The notes under the pieces are model-generated. The model saw nothing but the letters and a program-made list of their open reading frames with translations. It had not been told where the DNA came from and did not search any database. A stretch of DNA of 14,744 nucleotides from Clostridia bacterium (GTDB taxonomy: Bacteria; Bacillota_A; Clostridia; Lachnospirales; Cellulosilyticaceae). Both the position numbers and the translations under genes were made by a program. How positions within the stretch are numbered: position 1 is the first letter of the stretch; every line of letters begins with the position of its first letter. The stretch lies in contig JARBTY010000052.1 of NCBI GenBank assembly GCA_029239935.1, positions 1 through 14,744 of the forward strand, written 5' to 3'. Below are positions 6,204-14,420 of this stretch, piece by piece.

Positions 6204-6860
6204 TTATTCTTTGTGAAATAATTTCTTCAAAAAACTGTCGATTTTTTTAGCAAAAGGCTGTTGCTGCAGCTTACTCTCTTCTATTGTTTGATGAGGCAGT
6301 TTTCCTATTTCTTTTTCTAGATAGTTATAAGCCAGTTTGTACGCTGTTGTATGAATGCTTCCACCGTATACGATTTGCTCCGTTCCATCTTCTCTTATTT
6401 TTTTACTTTTCCCAAAGGTTATGAGCTCTTCTCCTAGGTATTCTTCCATTGAGGTTGTAAAATAGAAATCTTTTTCATAAGCTCTTCCAAAACTTTCAAA
6501 GACTTTTTTATAGTGATGTTCACACCAGTTTTCCTGAACCTCTTCAAAATGAAATTTATACACACAAAAACTGAAAAAGGCTGCTTTTTCCATAGCATCT
6601 AGTGTGTCGAAGATTAGATTATGAAGATACCTATTGCCTGTAAGTGCTGAGAACTTAACCCCTTTTGCTTCTGCATAAGCTCTTAGGCTTTCTGATGCTT
6701 GCCTGTCTTCATCTAGCGCTCTGTCTATCAATGCTTGTATATCACTTTTCGTAGCTTTTTCCGGTATATGGATGCCGAGTGTAATGGCATAATCCAGCTG
6801 CTTTTTAGATGGAGGTTGTAAATAAACCTGATTAGAAAGTTTTTGTCTTTGAGACTTCAT
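6204..6860 (-). CDS. unrecognised protein with a SAP-like N-terminal motif
   Basis: A cytoplasmic-looking protein of 218 residues with no signal peptide or membrane segment. Residues 16-47 (PPSKKQLDYAITLGIHIPEK...DIQALIDRAL) have the helix-extension-helix look of small SAP-like modules, which often accompany nucleic-acid-binding proteins. Residues 50-130 are helical and rich in aromatic residues (KAAFFSFCVYKFHFEEVQENW). Residues 131-190 look mixed (DFYFTTSMEEYLG, QIVYGGSIHTTAYKLAYNYLE), and the tail (200-218) is a basic amphipathic helix. I do not recognise the full-length family. I chose the ATG at 6860 over the TTG one codon upstream; GGAG at 6870-6873 could serve either. It has its own promoter and is transcribed away from the next gene. 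Its stop lies 27 bp upstream of the metG -35 box, so read-through into the T-box is possible. Confidence 0.75.
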   Translation of the reverse strand: MKSQRQKLSNQVYLQPPSKKQLDYAITLGIHIPEKATKSDIQALIDRALDEDRQASESLRAYAEAKGVKFSALTGNRYLHNLIFDTLDAMEKAAFFSFCVYKFHFEEVQENWCEHHYKKVFESFGRAYEKDFYFTTSMEEYLGEELITFGKSKKIREDGTEQIVYGGSIHTTAYKLAYNYLEKEIGKLPHQTIEESKLQQQPFAKKIDSFLKKLFHKE

Positions 6861-6909
6861 CAATTATTTCTCCAATTCCTTTAATTATAACTTTATTTCT
6901 TTATTAACT

Positions 6910-6938
6910 ATCATATCAAGCCGATACATATTTTACAA
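6910..6938 (-). promoter_or_regulatory. promoter of the unrecognised SAP-like gene
   Basis: TTGTAA (6933-6938) and TATGAT (6910-6915) on the minus strand, spaced 17 bp, with an extended TG (TTGATATGAT). It lies about 50 bp before the start codon. Confidence 0.65.
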
Positions 6939-6957
6939 TATTTTCATCTATTCACCT

Positions 6958-6975
6958 CAATATAACCTTATATTG
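6958..6975. promoter_or_regulatory. 18-bp palindrome between divergent promoters
   Basis: CAATATAACCTTATATTG: perfect 8-bp arms around CC. It lies 19 bp upstream of one -35 box and 33 bp upstream of the opposite one, where a shared operator would be expected. Being AT-rich, it could arise by chance more easily than a mixed sequence. No cognate regulator is apparent in the window. Confidence 0.4.
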
Positions 6976-7008
6976 TCTAAAAATACAGTTATTTTCAATA
7001 GGAATTAT

Positions 7009-7037
7009 TTGTTAAACTCTGTTTTTTAGTGTAGAAT
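7009..7037 (+). promoter_or_regulatory. promoter of the copper-amine-oxidase-N protein and guaB
   Basis: TTGTTA (7009-7014) and TAGAAT (7032-7037), spaced 17 bp, about 45 bp upstream of the start codon. It is the only convincing promoter for both this gene and the IMP dehydrogenase gene downstream. Confidence 0.65.
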
Positions 7038-7082
7038 GATTATATAAATGAACCTATTCATCACTGAAAGGAGAATTTAAAG

Positions 7083-8096
7083 ATGCAAAAACATTTCATT
7101 CAAAAGTTACTTTTAATAGGTTTTAGCATAGGAACTTTGTTTACCTCTGCTATACAGTCTCATGCCAAACCTCTTCAAACCCAAATGACGATTCACTATC
7201 CCAGTCATATCTCTCAAATAGATTTCAAACAAAATCATCCTCAACTAGTTAATAACCGTTTATTGATTCCTTTAAGAATTTTATCTGAAAACCTTGGAAA
7301 TAAAGTGAGATATAATGCTGTTCTTAAAGAGATTTCTATTACAAATGATATGAATACACAAATTTTGTTGACTATTGGCAGTTCTAAAGCTTTTTTAAAT
7401 GCTAAACAACTTTTGCTGGATGCCGTGCCAACACTCTACGATAATACCACTTACGTTCCTCTCAGATTTGTAACAGAAGCTTTGGGTTATGACGTTAAAT
7501 GGGACTCCCCAAATAATACGGTTACGCTCTATCAAACCTTTGTAGAATCCCAAAACTTTAAATATGATTTTACGAAACAAACGCTTTTTAAAAAGAACTC
7601 CTCCAGTCAAGACTTTATCATTGCTGACCGAATAGATATTCCTAATCTGCATGCTATTGCTCTCAAGGAAGAAGAAACGGATAATGGCCATTACTTAGTT
7701 TCTATTCTTAATACTTATGGCCAATCCCTTATCCATACAGACTTATTCACTTATTACATATCAAACAACCGTTTAATTGATTCAAGTTCTGTCCATTACT
7801 GGAATATAGATGCTTTAAGTGTTACCCATTCTCACAATACGGTTGTTATCTCCGATGGTAAAACCGCCCGAATCTATAACGATAAAACTTTAGAGTTAGA
7901 AAAAAATATTAACCTAAGTGTCTTAATGGGTGAATATAATCCTAATGAAATAAATTATATTATAGAGGGAGTTGGGGATTCTTTTTTACTTGTCAGAGGT
8001 CCTTCTGGAATTTTGACACTTATTTATACCAATAGGGGTGAAAAGATTCAGCTCCGCAGAGAGCTGCTAGAACCGATCCGTCAAACAACTATATAA
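7083..8096 (+). CDS. secreted protein with copper amine oxidase N-terminal domain
   Basis: A protein of 337 residues with a clear signal peptide: basic start, hydrophobic core (about 8-23), likely cleavage after SHA at 28. Residues about 37-150 form a copper-amine-oxidase-N domain, seen as two related half-repeats: NNRLLIPLRILSENLG..VRYN and NTTYVPLRFVTEALGYDVKW, each with the PLR..sE.LG..V.W/Y pattern. In Gram-positives this domain is a common exported cell-envelope module; despite the name it carries no oxidase activity. Residues 150-337 are beta-rich with alternating hydrophobic residues (for example NTVVISDGKTARIYNDKTLE) and could be a partial propeller-like or lectin-like fold; I do not recognise it. 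No sortase motif, membrane anchor or SLH domain is visible, so it is probably released or wall-associated. The start has AAAGGAG at 7067-7073. It shares a transcript with the next gene. Confidence 0.85.
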   Translation: MQKHFIQKLLLIGFSIGTLFTSAIQSHAKPLQTQMTIHYPSHISQIDFKQNHPQLVNNRLLIPLRILSENLGNKVRYNAVLKEISITNDMNTQILLTIGSSKAFLNAKQLLLDAVPTLYDNTTYVPLRFVTEALGYDVKWDSPNNTVTLYQTFVESQNFKYDFTKQTLFKKNSSSQDFIIADRIDIPNLHAIALKEEETDNGHYLVSILNTYGQSLIHTDLFTYYISNNRLIDSSSVHYWNIDALSVTHSHNTVVISDGKTARIYNDKTLELEKNINLSVLMGEYNPNEINYIIEGVGDSFLLVRGPSGILTLIYTNRGEKIQLRRELLEPIRQTTI

Positions 8097-8109
8097 AGGG
8101 GGTTATTAG

Positions 8110-9612
8110 ATGGCATTTTATTATCATGAAGTTTCCCGTACTTTCAGCGAATATTTACTTATACCTAACTTGACCCGAAAAGATTGTGTTCCCAATAACG
8201 TTGATTTAAGAACACCTCTCACCAGATTTCAAAAGGGTGAAACTCCTCCTATTCAAATTAATATTCCTTTGGTTTCAGCTATTATGCAGTCTGTATCGGA
8301 TGATAACCTTGCCATTGCCCTGGCCAAATGCGGCGGACTATCCTTTATATTTGGTTCTCAGTCTATAGAAAGTCAAACAGAGATGGTAAGAAAAGTGAAA
8401 AATTTTAAAGCCGGTTTTGTCGTAAGCGTTGCCAACCTCTCTCCTTTTCACACCTTACAAGATGTGCTCAAGTTAAAAGAAAAAACTGGGCACTCTACTA
8501 TTGCTGTCACTGAAGACGGCACCTTGTCCACTAAACTTCAAGGCATTGTAACAAGTCGTGATTATAGAATCAGCCGTGACCCTTTAGATAAAAAAGTCAA
8601 AGACTTTATGACCCCTTTCTCACAGCTTATTGTAGGTGGTGCTGCCATGAGCCTTAGAGAAGCCAACGATATTTTATGGGAACATAAGCTTAACTGTCTC
8701 CCTATTATAGATGATATGCAAAAGTTAGTTTATTTTGTGTTTAGAAAAGACTACGATAATCACAAGCAAAATCCCTTGGAGCTTTTGGATGCTCAAAAAA
8801 GATTAATGGTTGGAGCTGGGATTAACTCCAGGGATTATATAGAGAGAGTACCTGCCCTTGTTAAAGCTGGTGCAGATATTTTGTGTGTTGACTCTTCTGA
8901 TGGGTTTACAGAGTGGCAGGGTGATACGATTAAGTTTGTGAAAAAAGCCTATGATGGTCAGGTTAAAATTGGCGGGGGTAATATTGTAGATAAAGAGGGC
9001 TTTAAGTATCTGGTAGACGCTGGAGCTGATTTTGTTAAGGTCGGCATTGGCGGCGGCTCTATTTGCATTACCCGGGAGCAAAAAGGTATCGGCCGCGGTC
9101 AGGCCTCTTCTGTCATCGAAGTTGCCAAAGCCCGTGATAGCTACTATGAACAAACCGGCATCTATATCCCTATTTGTTCGGATGGCGGTATTGTCCATGA
9201 CTATCATACTGTTTTAGCCTTAGCTATGGGTGCTGATTTCATTATGATGGGCAGATATTTTGCAAGATTTGATGAAAGTCCTGCCCACAAAATAAAACTT
9301 GGCAATGCCTATGTCAAAGAGTATTGGGGGGAAGGCTCAAAACGTGCCCGGAATTGGCAACGCTATGATCTTGGAGACGATGAAACCCTTAAATTTGAAG
9401 AAGGCGTAGACAGTTATGTGCCTTATGCCGGTAAGTTACGTGATAATTTAGACGTTACCCTTAGCAAAATTAAATCTACGATGTGCAGCTGTGGTGCTGC
9501 CTCGATTGATGAATTGCAAAAAACAGCTAGAATCACCCTCGTCTCTTCTACAAGCATTATAGAAGGCGGGGCCCATGATGTAACGCTCAAAGAAAATAAT
9601 TACTCCAGATAA
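8110..9612 (+). CDS. guaB: IMP dehydrogenase
   Basis: Converts IMP to XMP with NAD, the rate-limiting step of guanine nucleotide synthesis, in the cytoplasm. 500 residues. The catalytic loop [24 protein letters not shown] segment (312-331) contains the active cysteine C319 and T321. D261-S262-S263 (CVDSSDG) fits the NAD-side contact and GGGN (288-291) the phosphate-binding region. SDGGI (357-361) and MMGRYFAR (379-386) line the IMP site, and ARNWQRY (413-419) belongs to the mobile flap. A CBS pair is inserted at about 110-220 ([31 protein letters not shown]). The start [18 protein letters not shown] differs from the usual YGLTFDDVLLVP of many Firmicutes enzymes and fits a variant I associate with clostridia and spirochaetes. 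AAAGGGGG at 8095-8102 overlaps the stop codon of the upstream gene, 13 nt away, so the two are cotranscribed and perhaps coupled. No clear terminator follows. Confidence 0.95.
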   Translation: MAFYYHEVSRTFSEYLLIPNLTRKDCVPNNVDLRTPLTRFQKGETPPIQINIPLVSAIMQSVSDDNLAIALAKCGGLSFIFGSQSIESQTEMVRKVKNFKAGFVVSVANLSPFHTLQDVLKLKEKTGHSTIAVTEDGTLSTKLQGIVTSRDYRISRDPLDKKVKDFMTPFSQLIVGGAAMSLREANDILWEHKLNCLPIIDDMQKLVYFVFRKDYDNHKQNPLELLDAQKRLMVGAGINSRDYIERVPALVKAGADILCVDSSDGFTEWQGDTIKFVKKAYDGQVKIGGGNIVDKEGFKYLVDAGADFVKVGIGGGSICITREQKGIGRGQASSVIEVAKARDSYYEQTGIYIPICSDGGIVHDYHTVLALAMGADFIMMGRYFARFDESPAHKIKLGNAYVKEYWGEGSKRARNWQRYDLGDDETLKFEEGVDSYVPYAGKLRDNLDVTLSKIKSTMCSCGAASIDELQKTARITLVSSTSIIEGGAHDVTLKENNYSR

Positions 9613-9724
9613 TGCAAGCCACTACCTTATAGCCTTTATAAAACATCCTTGTAAAAAGTCTTAAAAAAATATTGTCCACATATACTTAGTATAGATAGAC
9701 CCTAAGGATATGGAGGAAAATCAT

Positions 9725-11275
9725 TTGAAAGCGCAAGGACTAATTGCTAACACCCTTATACTTACTGCTACTTCTTTTATTACTAGAACCATAGGAATGA
9801 TTTCAATTGTTTATATCTCTAACGCTTTAGGCCCTGAAGGAATGGGCCTTTATCAGCTTATCATGGCTATTTATATCATGGCTGTTATTTTTGCTTCTGC
9901 CGGCATAAGTGTTTCTGTCTCTAAGCTCGTTTCAGAGGAAATCAGTCAAAAATACTATCAAAATATTAAAAAAATTATGACTACTATTTTTTTGTTTGCT
10001 GGCGTGCTTAGTCTTTCTGTTTGTTTACTGCTTTTTAATTATGCAGATCTTATTTCTCTTTTTTTCATCAAAGATGCGCGGGCTGCCTGGGGGCTCAAAA
10101 CACTTTCTCTCAGTATTCCATTTATGGCGCTCTCCTCTTGTTTTAAAGGTTATTTTTATGCTGTAAAAAGAGTTATTAAACCTGCCAGTGCCGATATATT
10201 AGAACAGTTTGTCAAGTTAGGTCTTATCATTTTGCTCGTTAATCTTTGGTCTCCTAAAGGACTTGTCTATGCCTATGCTGCCATTGGCATCAGCATGACC
10301 GTGGGCGAAATGGTATCCTGGAGTTATATGCTTGCCCTTTATATCCTGGATCGCCGTAAATACCGCTTTCCCACGTCTAGTTCCAGTGGTGCCAAAGGTA
10401 TCTTGCTTCGCATATTGGCAGTAGGGCTTCCTGTAGCCGCTGTTGCTTATATGAGTTCTATCTTTATGTCGTTAGAAAATATACTTATTCCTGTAGGTCT
10501 TAAAAAATTTGGTATGGCACCCGAAGCTTCCATGAGCGTGTATGGTATGGTCAAGGGTATGGTGCTGCCTATCTTGTTTTTCCCCGCAGCATTCCTTACC
10601 GCCTTCTCCACTACGCTTATTCCCGAAATAGCCAGAGCTAACGTGCTCCGGCACTATAAAACAGTACGTCATACAACTACTAGAGTACTGCATTTCACCT
10701 TTATATTAAGTATCCTTGTAGTGGGTATTTTCATGAACTATTCTTATGAAATTGGGCTTGCTATCTACAAAAATGAAGAGATCGGTCCCATTCTTAAAAC
10801 CCTTGCTCTAATTGTCCCTTTTATGTATATCGAAGTGGTTTCGGATGGTATTTTGAAGGGCATGGGTGAACAAATCAGTTGCCTCAAATACAGTATTATA
10901 GACTCCATTTTTCGTATAAGTACTATTTATTTTTTGATTCCCATAAAAGGCATGGCAGCTTTTATTGGTATTATGATGATCAGTAACCTGCTTACTTCTT
11001 CTCTTAACTTCAATAGGCTTTTGGATGTCACTCACTTAAAAATTGAGCTTTCAAAATGGATTGTAAAGCCCGCTCTCACAGCTGCTGCTGCTGGTATGTT
11101 CTCTAAACTCTACTTAAACTATTTTCTAAAGGACCACCTCTCCCTGCTTCCTCAATTAGTTGTTGGGATTGCCCTCACTACTGTTATCTATACCTTTTTA
11201 CTCTTTCTTATCGAATGTCTTACACCACTGGATATGGCATGGCTAAAAAAGGTGGTTTTACCTCATAAGTGTTAA
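9725..11275 (+). CDS. MVF-family flippase-like protein (SpoVB/MurJ-like)
   Basis: An integral membrane protein of 517 codons with roughly 12-14 hydrophobic segments across its whole length. The start KAQGLIANTLILTATSFITR, then RTIGMISIVYISNALGPEGMGLYQLI, is the hallmark N-terminus of the polysaccharide-transport/SpoVB group within the MOP superfamily. Members move lipid-linked sugars across the membrane: MurJ-like ones flip lipid II, while SpoVB acts in spore cortex formation. Which one this is cannot be settled here. I put the start at the TTG (9725), because GGAGG (9712-9716) sits 8 nt before it. The in-frame ATG at 9710 overlaps that very site and has only AAGGA one base upstream, so the longer form (five extra residues) is less likely. 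97 bp separate guaB from the ATG; I see neither a strong promoter nor a terminator there. Confidence 0.88.
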   Translation: MKAQGLIANTLILTATSFITRTIGMISIVYISNALGPEGMGLYQLIMAIYIMAVIFASAGISVSVSKLVSEEISQKYYQNIKKIMTTIFLFAGVLSLSVCLLLFNYADLISLFFIKDARAAWGLKTLSLSIPFMALSSCFKGYFYAVKRVIKPASADILEQFVKLGLIILLVNLWSPKGLVYAYAAIGISMTVGEMVSWSYMLALYILDRRKYRFPTSSSSGAKGILLRILAVGLPVAAVAYMSSIFMSLENILIPVGLKKFGMAPEASMSVYGMVKGMVLPILFFPAAFLTAFSTTLIPEIARANVLRHYKTVRHTTTRVLHFTFILSILVVGIFMNYSYEIGLAIYKNEEIGPILKTLALIVPFMYIEVVSDGILKGMGEQISCLKYSIIDSIFRISTIYFLIPIKGMAAFIGIMMISNLLTSSLNFNRLLDVTHLKIELSKWIVKPALTAAAAGMFSKLYLNYFLKDHLSLLPQLVVGIALTTVIYTFLLFLIECLTPLDMAWLKKVVLPHKC

Positions 11276-11365
11276 ATCTGAATTTAAAAACTGATTATAA
11301 AAATATAAAACGGTCTATACTTCTTGATAACAAAACGATAACCTTAGTCTTCAAGGAGTGATAAA

Positions 11366-12808
11366 GTGTTTAGAGCAAAAAGTATAAAAACTAAACTCAG
11401 TACTGCTATGATTGTTCTCTTTATAATCAGTTTGCTTTTACTTTCTATTTCAACCTATACCACCACTTATATTGTAGCCCTTATGCATTCAAAAGAAAAA
11501 CTAATGGCCACCTCTGAGGATTACAGCCGCCAGATCAATGACTGGCTTATTTCTCACAAAGTTATCCTCACCAATATGTCAAAAGAAATCAAAAGAGAAG
11601 CACTTTTAGACAAGGCTTCTCTTTCAAAATACTTAAATACCCAATATCGCTATTCAGATGCCTCTGTTTTAGATTGTTATGTTGGCCTGAGTGACAAGAG
11701 CTTTATCACCGGTGCAAAACATACTTATCCAAGCGATTTCGATTGTACCCAAAGCATATGGTACAAAGAAGCACTGACCAAACAGGGGCTTTTTTATGCA
11801 CTCCCCTTCTTTGATGAAATGACTCAAAAAATGGTTATCACCATCTCAGAACCTCTTATCATCGGTGAAAAAACAGCAGGTGTGATTGGTGTCACTATTT
11901 CTTTAGATTATATCTCTGAGTTTGTAAATAATATTCGCTTAGCTCCCAATAGCTACGGTTTTTTGCTAGATGCCAATAAAGGTTTTATCACCCATCTTAA
12001 AAAAGATTTTTCCCCTATTTCAGCTAAAACTTCTTATATGGATGAAGTCCTCCAAGGCCGTTACAAACCAGTAGCTGATTTGATGAATCAGTCTTCCAGC
12101 TTTATCACAGAAGCCAAAGACTTTGATGCTATCCCTAAATACTTTGTCTTGACTGCCATAGATACGGCCAATTGGCACTTGGGCTTTGCCGTACCCAAAA
12201 GAGAACTTATAAGCCCTATTCTATCTTTTCTCTTTTTATTTATAGCTGTTACTTTGGTTTGTATCATACTCTCTGTGCTGGCTATTTTATTAACGATTCA
12301 TCATTTCTTTAAACCTATTGAAAACTTAAAAAGCTTTCTCTCAGGCAGCTTTGAAAGTAAACTAGAGGTCAATACGTTCCACACCTTTAAAGATGAGGCA
12401 GAAGAAATAGCCTTTACGATTTTTACATTAAAAAAATACTTTCATCAAACTTCATCTACCCTAAAGCAAGATATTCATCTTATTCATTCTCTGCTAACCA
12501 GTACTCAAAAGGATTTACAACAGCTCACCGAGATACTGCATCAGCTTTCTAAGATTACAGCTGTTATGTCTTTTCATCCATCTCCTGCAAGCGACTCTTC
12601 TGAAGATGTAACGGCTGTAACCTCCGAAGATTTTGTCTTAAATAGTGAGTCAGTTGCAGCCTCAGCTGATATCCCTTCATCTATTCTCACCACTTTAGAA
12701 AGCTCTGAGCTTATTCTGCAGCGGCTGAAGTACCTCCAGCAAGTCTGCCAGCGGTTATCAAAAAAACTAGACAACCTCTGGACAGCTATGAATACCTCTC
12801 GCTTTTGA
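11366..12808 (+). CDS. dCache-domain membrane receptor lacking a chemotaxis output domain
   Basis: 480 residues, GTG start with AAGGAG at 11353-11358. The first membrane helix (about 13-37) is followed by an extracellular double-Cache domain (about 38-280): a long N-terminal helix, the membrane-distal pocket region IWYKEALTKQGLFYALPFFDE (131-151), the strand VITISEPLI and a membrane-proximal subdomain ending near WHLGFAVPKRE. The second membrane helix (about 283-311) is followed by a HAMP-like stretch and helices (312-400), a Ser/Ala/Asp/Glu-rich linker (402-440) and a last helix (442-475). Such receptors are usually chemoreceptors, kinases or cyclases, but here no methyl-accepting hairpin tip, kinase, GGDEF or HD domain follows. 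The two arginines usual in the dCache pocket motif (D-P-R-x-R-x-W-Y) read T128 and S130, so it should not bind amino acids by the standard mode. Its end is 5 bp from the convergent next gene. Role unknown. Confidence 0.8.
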   Translation: MFRAKSIKTKLSTAMIVLFIISLLLLSISTYTTTYIVALMHSKEKLMATSEDYSRQINDWLISHKVILTNMSKEIKREALLDKASLSKYLNTQYRYSDASVLDCYVGLSDKSFITGAKHTYPSDFDCTQSIWYKEALTKQGLFYALPFFDEMTQKMVITISEPLIIGEKTAGVIGVTISLDYISEFVNNIRLAPNSYGFLLDANKGFITHLKKDFSPISAKTSYMDEVLQGRYKPVADLMNQSSSFITEAKDFDAIPKYFVLTAIDTANWHLGFAVPKRELISPILSFLFLFIAVTLVCIILSVLAILLTIHHFFKPIENLKSFLSGSFESKLEVNTFHTFKDEAEEIAFTIFTLKKYFHQTSSTLKQDIHLIHSLLTSTQKDLQQLTEILHQLSKITAVMSFHPSPASDSSEDVTAVTSEDFVLNSESVAASADIPSSILTTLESSELILQRLKYLQQVCQRLSKKLDNLWTAMNTSRF

Positions 12809-12813
12809 CTCAT

Positions 12814-14124
12814 CTAATAGACACTATTATCCTTTATTGTATTATGCCTGATGATATCTTCTATTGTATTTAGGAAATCATCTACTTCTTTTTCAGTATT
12901 ATATAAACCTATACTCGCCCTAATCATGCCCGGTGCCAGCAGATCAGGGTGAAGCATATAGTGATACCTCTGTTGGTCGCTCATTCCTAAAAGCCTTGTG
13001 ACATAGGGTTGTGCACAAAAGCAGCCACTCCTTACAGCAATGCCCTTTTTGTCTTCTAACAGCTTACCCATACGCTCATGATGAATACCCTTTACATTAA
13101 ATGGAATAACTCCCAGCCTATCTTTGTCTGTTGGGTTACCATAAAGTACAATATCCGGCAGCTCCATAAGCCCCTTTAAAAGCCTTCTTTTTAGTCTTTC
13201 TTCATGATAAGCTATCTGTCTAAATCCCACTTTTTCAAGGACTGTCATAGCTGCTATGATTCCCATGGCTCCCAAAAAGTTAGGGGTTCCTGCCTCATCT
13301 CTTTGCGGCGATGCTTTCCAGAAAACATCATAATCCAAAACCGCTGTAACAGCTCCCCCTCCTGTTAAATAAGGCAGTTCTTTGTCAAAAATTTCTCTTA
13401 GGCCTATTACAATACCACTGCCAAAAGGGGCATACATCTTATGTCCCGAAAATACCAAAAAGTCTATAGCCTCATCAGGTTTTGTCCCCTGCATATTGAT
13501 ACTTCTATGGGCCACCAGCTGTGCTGCATCTACGATAAGCTTTGCCCCATATCTATGTACTATTTTTGCAATATCATGTATCGGATTGACATAACCCGTG
13601 ACATTAGCTGCGCCGGCAACAGTCACCGATTTGATAGTACCTTGAGCCTGCACCAGCCTTTCTTCTATACCTTTTAGGTCTATCCTGCCATCCCTATCAA
13701 CCTCTGCATAAAACATATGCGCTGCCATTCTCCATGGTAAATCATTTGCATGATGCTCCATTCGTGTAGCCAATACTTTATCCATCTTATTGCCGCATAA
13801 AACCCTAGAAAGCAGATTTAATCCTTCTGTAGTATTTTTAACATAGATAACCGTATATTTCTCACAATCAGTAATATTAAAGAACTTTAAGACCTCTTCT
13901 CTCGAGACTTCATAGGCCTGTGTGCAGTAAGAAGACTTATGTCCACCCCTGCCCACTGAGCCATACATTAGTAAATTGTCATAAATGAATGAATCCACCT
14001 GTTTGAGCGGAGGTGTTGTGGCAGCATTATCAAAATTAATAGGCACTACATATGACCCATCCTCTAGTTCCACCGGTATCTCTATCCCATTAAACAGTGC
14101 TCTATACTCCCTATTTTCTGGCAT
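12814..14124 (-). CDS. SufS-like cysteine desulfurase (class V aminotransferase)
   Basis: A PLP enzyme of 436 residues, expected to take sulfur from cysteine as an enzyme persulfide, yielding alanine. Motifs run in order: NFDNAATTPP (30-39), GSVGRGGHK (55-63), TEGLNLL (99-105), the EHHAN motif (123-127) as in SufS, DAAQ (199-202) contacting the PLP ring, and SGHKMYAPFGSG (226-237) with the PLP lysine K229. The mobile loop RSGCFCAQPY (365-374) carries C370 at the position of the SufS catalytic cysteine, plus C368 two residues earlier. The N-terminus is about 25 residues longer than in compact SufS proteins. No scaffold (SufU/IscU), SufBCD or tRNA-thiolation gene lies beside it, so the sulfur acceptor is unknown. 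The start has AGGAG at 14133-14137. Its stop lies 5 bp from the convergent neighbour's stop, leaving no room for a terminator between them. Confidence 0.9.
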   Translation of the reverse strand: MPENREYRALFNGIEIPVELEDGSYVVPINFDNAATTPPLKQVDSFIYDNLLMYGSVGRGGHKSSYCTQAYEVSREEVLKFFNITDCEKYTVIYVKNTTEGLNLLSRVLCGNKMDKVLATRMEHHANDLPWRMAAHMFYAEVDRDGRIDLKGIEERLVQAQGTIKSVTVAGAANVTGYVNPIHDIAKIVHRYGAKLIVDAAQLVAHRSINMQGTKPDEAIDFLVFSGHKMYAPFGSGIVIGLREIFDKELPYLTGGGAVTAVLDYDVFWKASPQRDEAGTPNFLGAMGIIAAMTVLEKVGFRQIAYHEERLKRRLLKGLMELPDIVLYGNPTDKDRLGVIPFNVKGIHHERMGKLLEDKKGIAVRSGCFCAQPYVTRLLGMSDQQRYHYMLHPDLLAPGMIRASIGLYNTEKEVDDFLNTIEDIIRHNTIKDNSVY

Positions 14125-14292
14125 TTCTTCATCTCCTCTCTCCCTAAATATATTCTGCCTTATAGCCCATTATGAGTCTCTCTTCACTTTACTCAGCTTT
14201 CAAAAAACATAAATCTTTTCATTTACTTTGGGGAATACTGTATTTACCTTTAAAAAAATGTTACAAAAAAATATTCGTGTTATTCTACTATA

Positions 14293-14321
14293 ATTCGAAT
14301 ACTTTTTTAAAAATTTGTCAA
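14293..14321 (-). promoter_or_regulatory. candidate promoter of the cysteine desulfurase
   Basis: A perfect TTGACA (14316-14321) on the minus strand with TCGAAT (14293-14298) at 17 bp. The -10 is imperfect, so this is tentative; the leader would be about 160 nt. The rest of the 366-bp gap, between this box and the gene start, is AT-rich and shows nothing else I can name. Confidence 0.4.
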
Positions 14322-14339
14322 ATATATATTGTTTTTTTC

Positions 14340-14368
14340 TTGACATTCATCGATAATTTATGGATAAT
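14340..14368 (+). promoter_or_regulatory. sigma-A promoter of the last gene
   Basis: A perfect TTGACA (14340-14345) and GATAAT (14363-14368), spaced 17 bp. The transcript would start near 14375 and have a leader of about 115 nt. The opposite -35 box lies only 18 bp away, so the two promoters are divergent and closely set. Confidence 0.7.
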
Positions 14369-14420
14369 TATGCTAGGGGAGGATTTCTTTTTCCCCTTGC
14401 ATATCGGTTTTAACCAAGTC

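Noticed and set aside
6190..6229. Possible terminator after the SAP-like gene
   Set aside because: Only six contiguous A-T pairs plus a bulged extension with a wobble pair; too weak to call, although a T-run follows.
9613..9709. A terminator or promoter between guaB and the flippase gene
   Set aside because: The only stem is a 5-bp A-T pairing. TTGTCC has no -10 box at 16-18 bp. Nothing convincing is visible.
11276..11365. Promoter for the dCache gene using TTGATA near 11323
   Set aside because: No -10-like hexamer at 16-18 bp downstream, and the TATAAA-like stretches upstream have no -35 partner.
12300..12808. Frameshift hiding a methyl-accepting signalling domain in the dCache gene
   Set aside because: The frame is open to the stop with normal codon use, and the neighbouring opposite-strand gene begins 5 bp later, so there is no room for a displaced domain.
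14270..14310. TATTCG/CGAATA repeat followed by a T-run, terminator-like on both strands
   Set aside because: Only six pairs with an 18-nt loop, and no gene ends there; it overlaps a candidate promoter instead.
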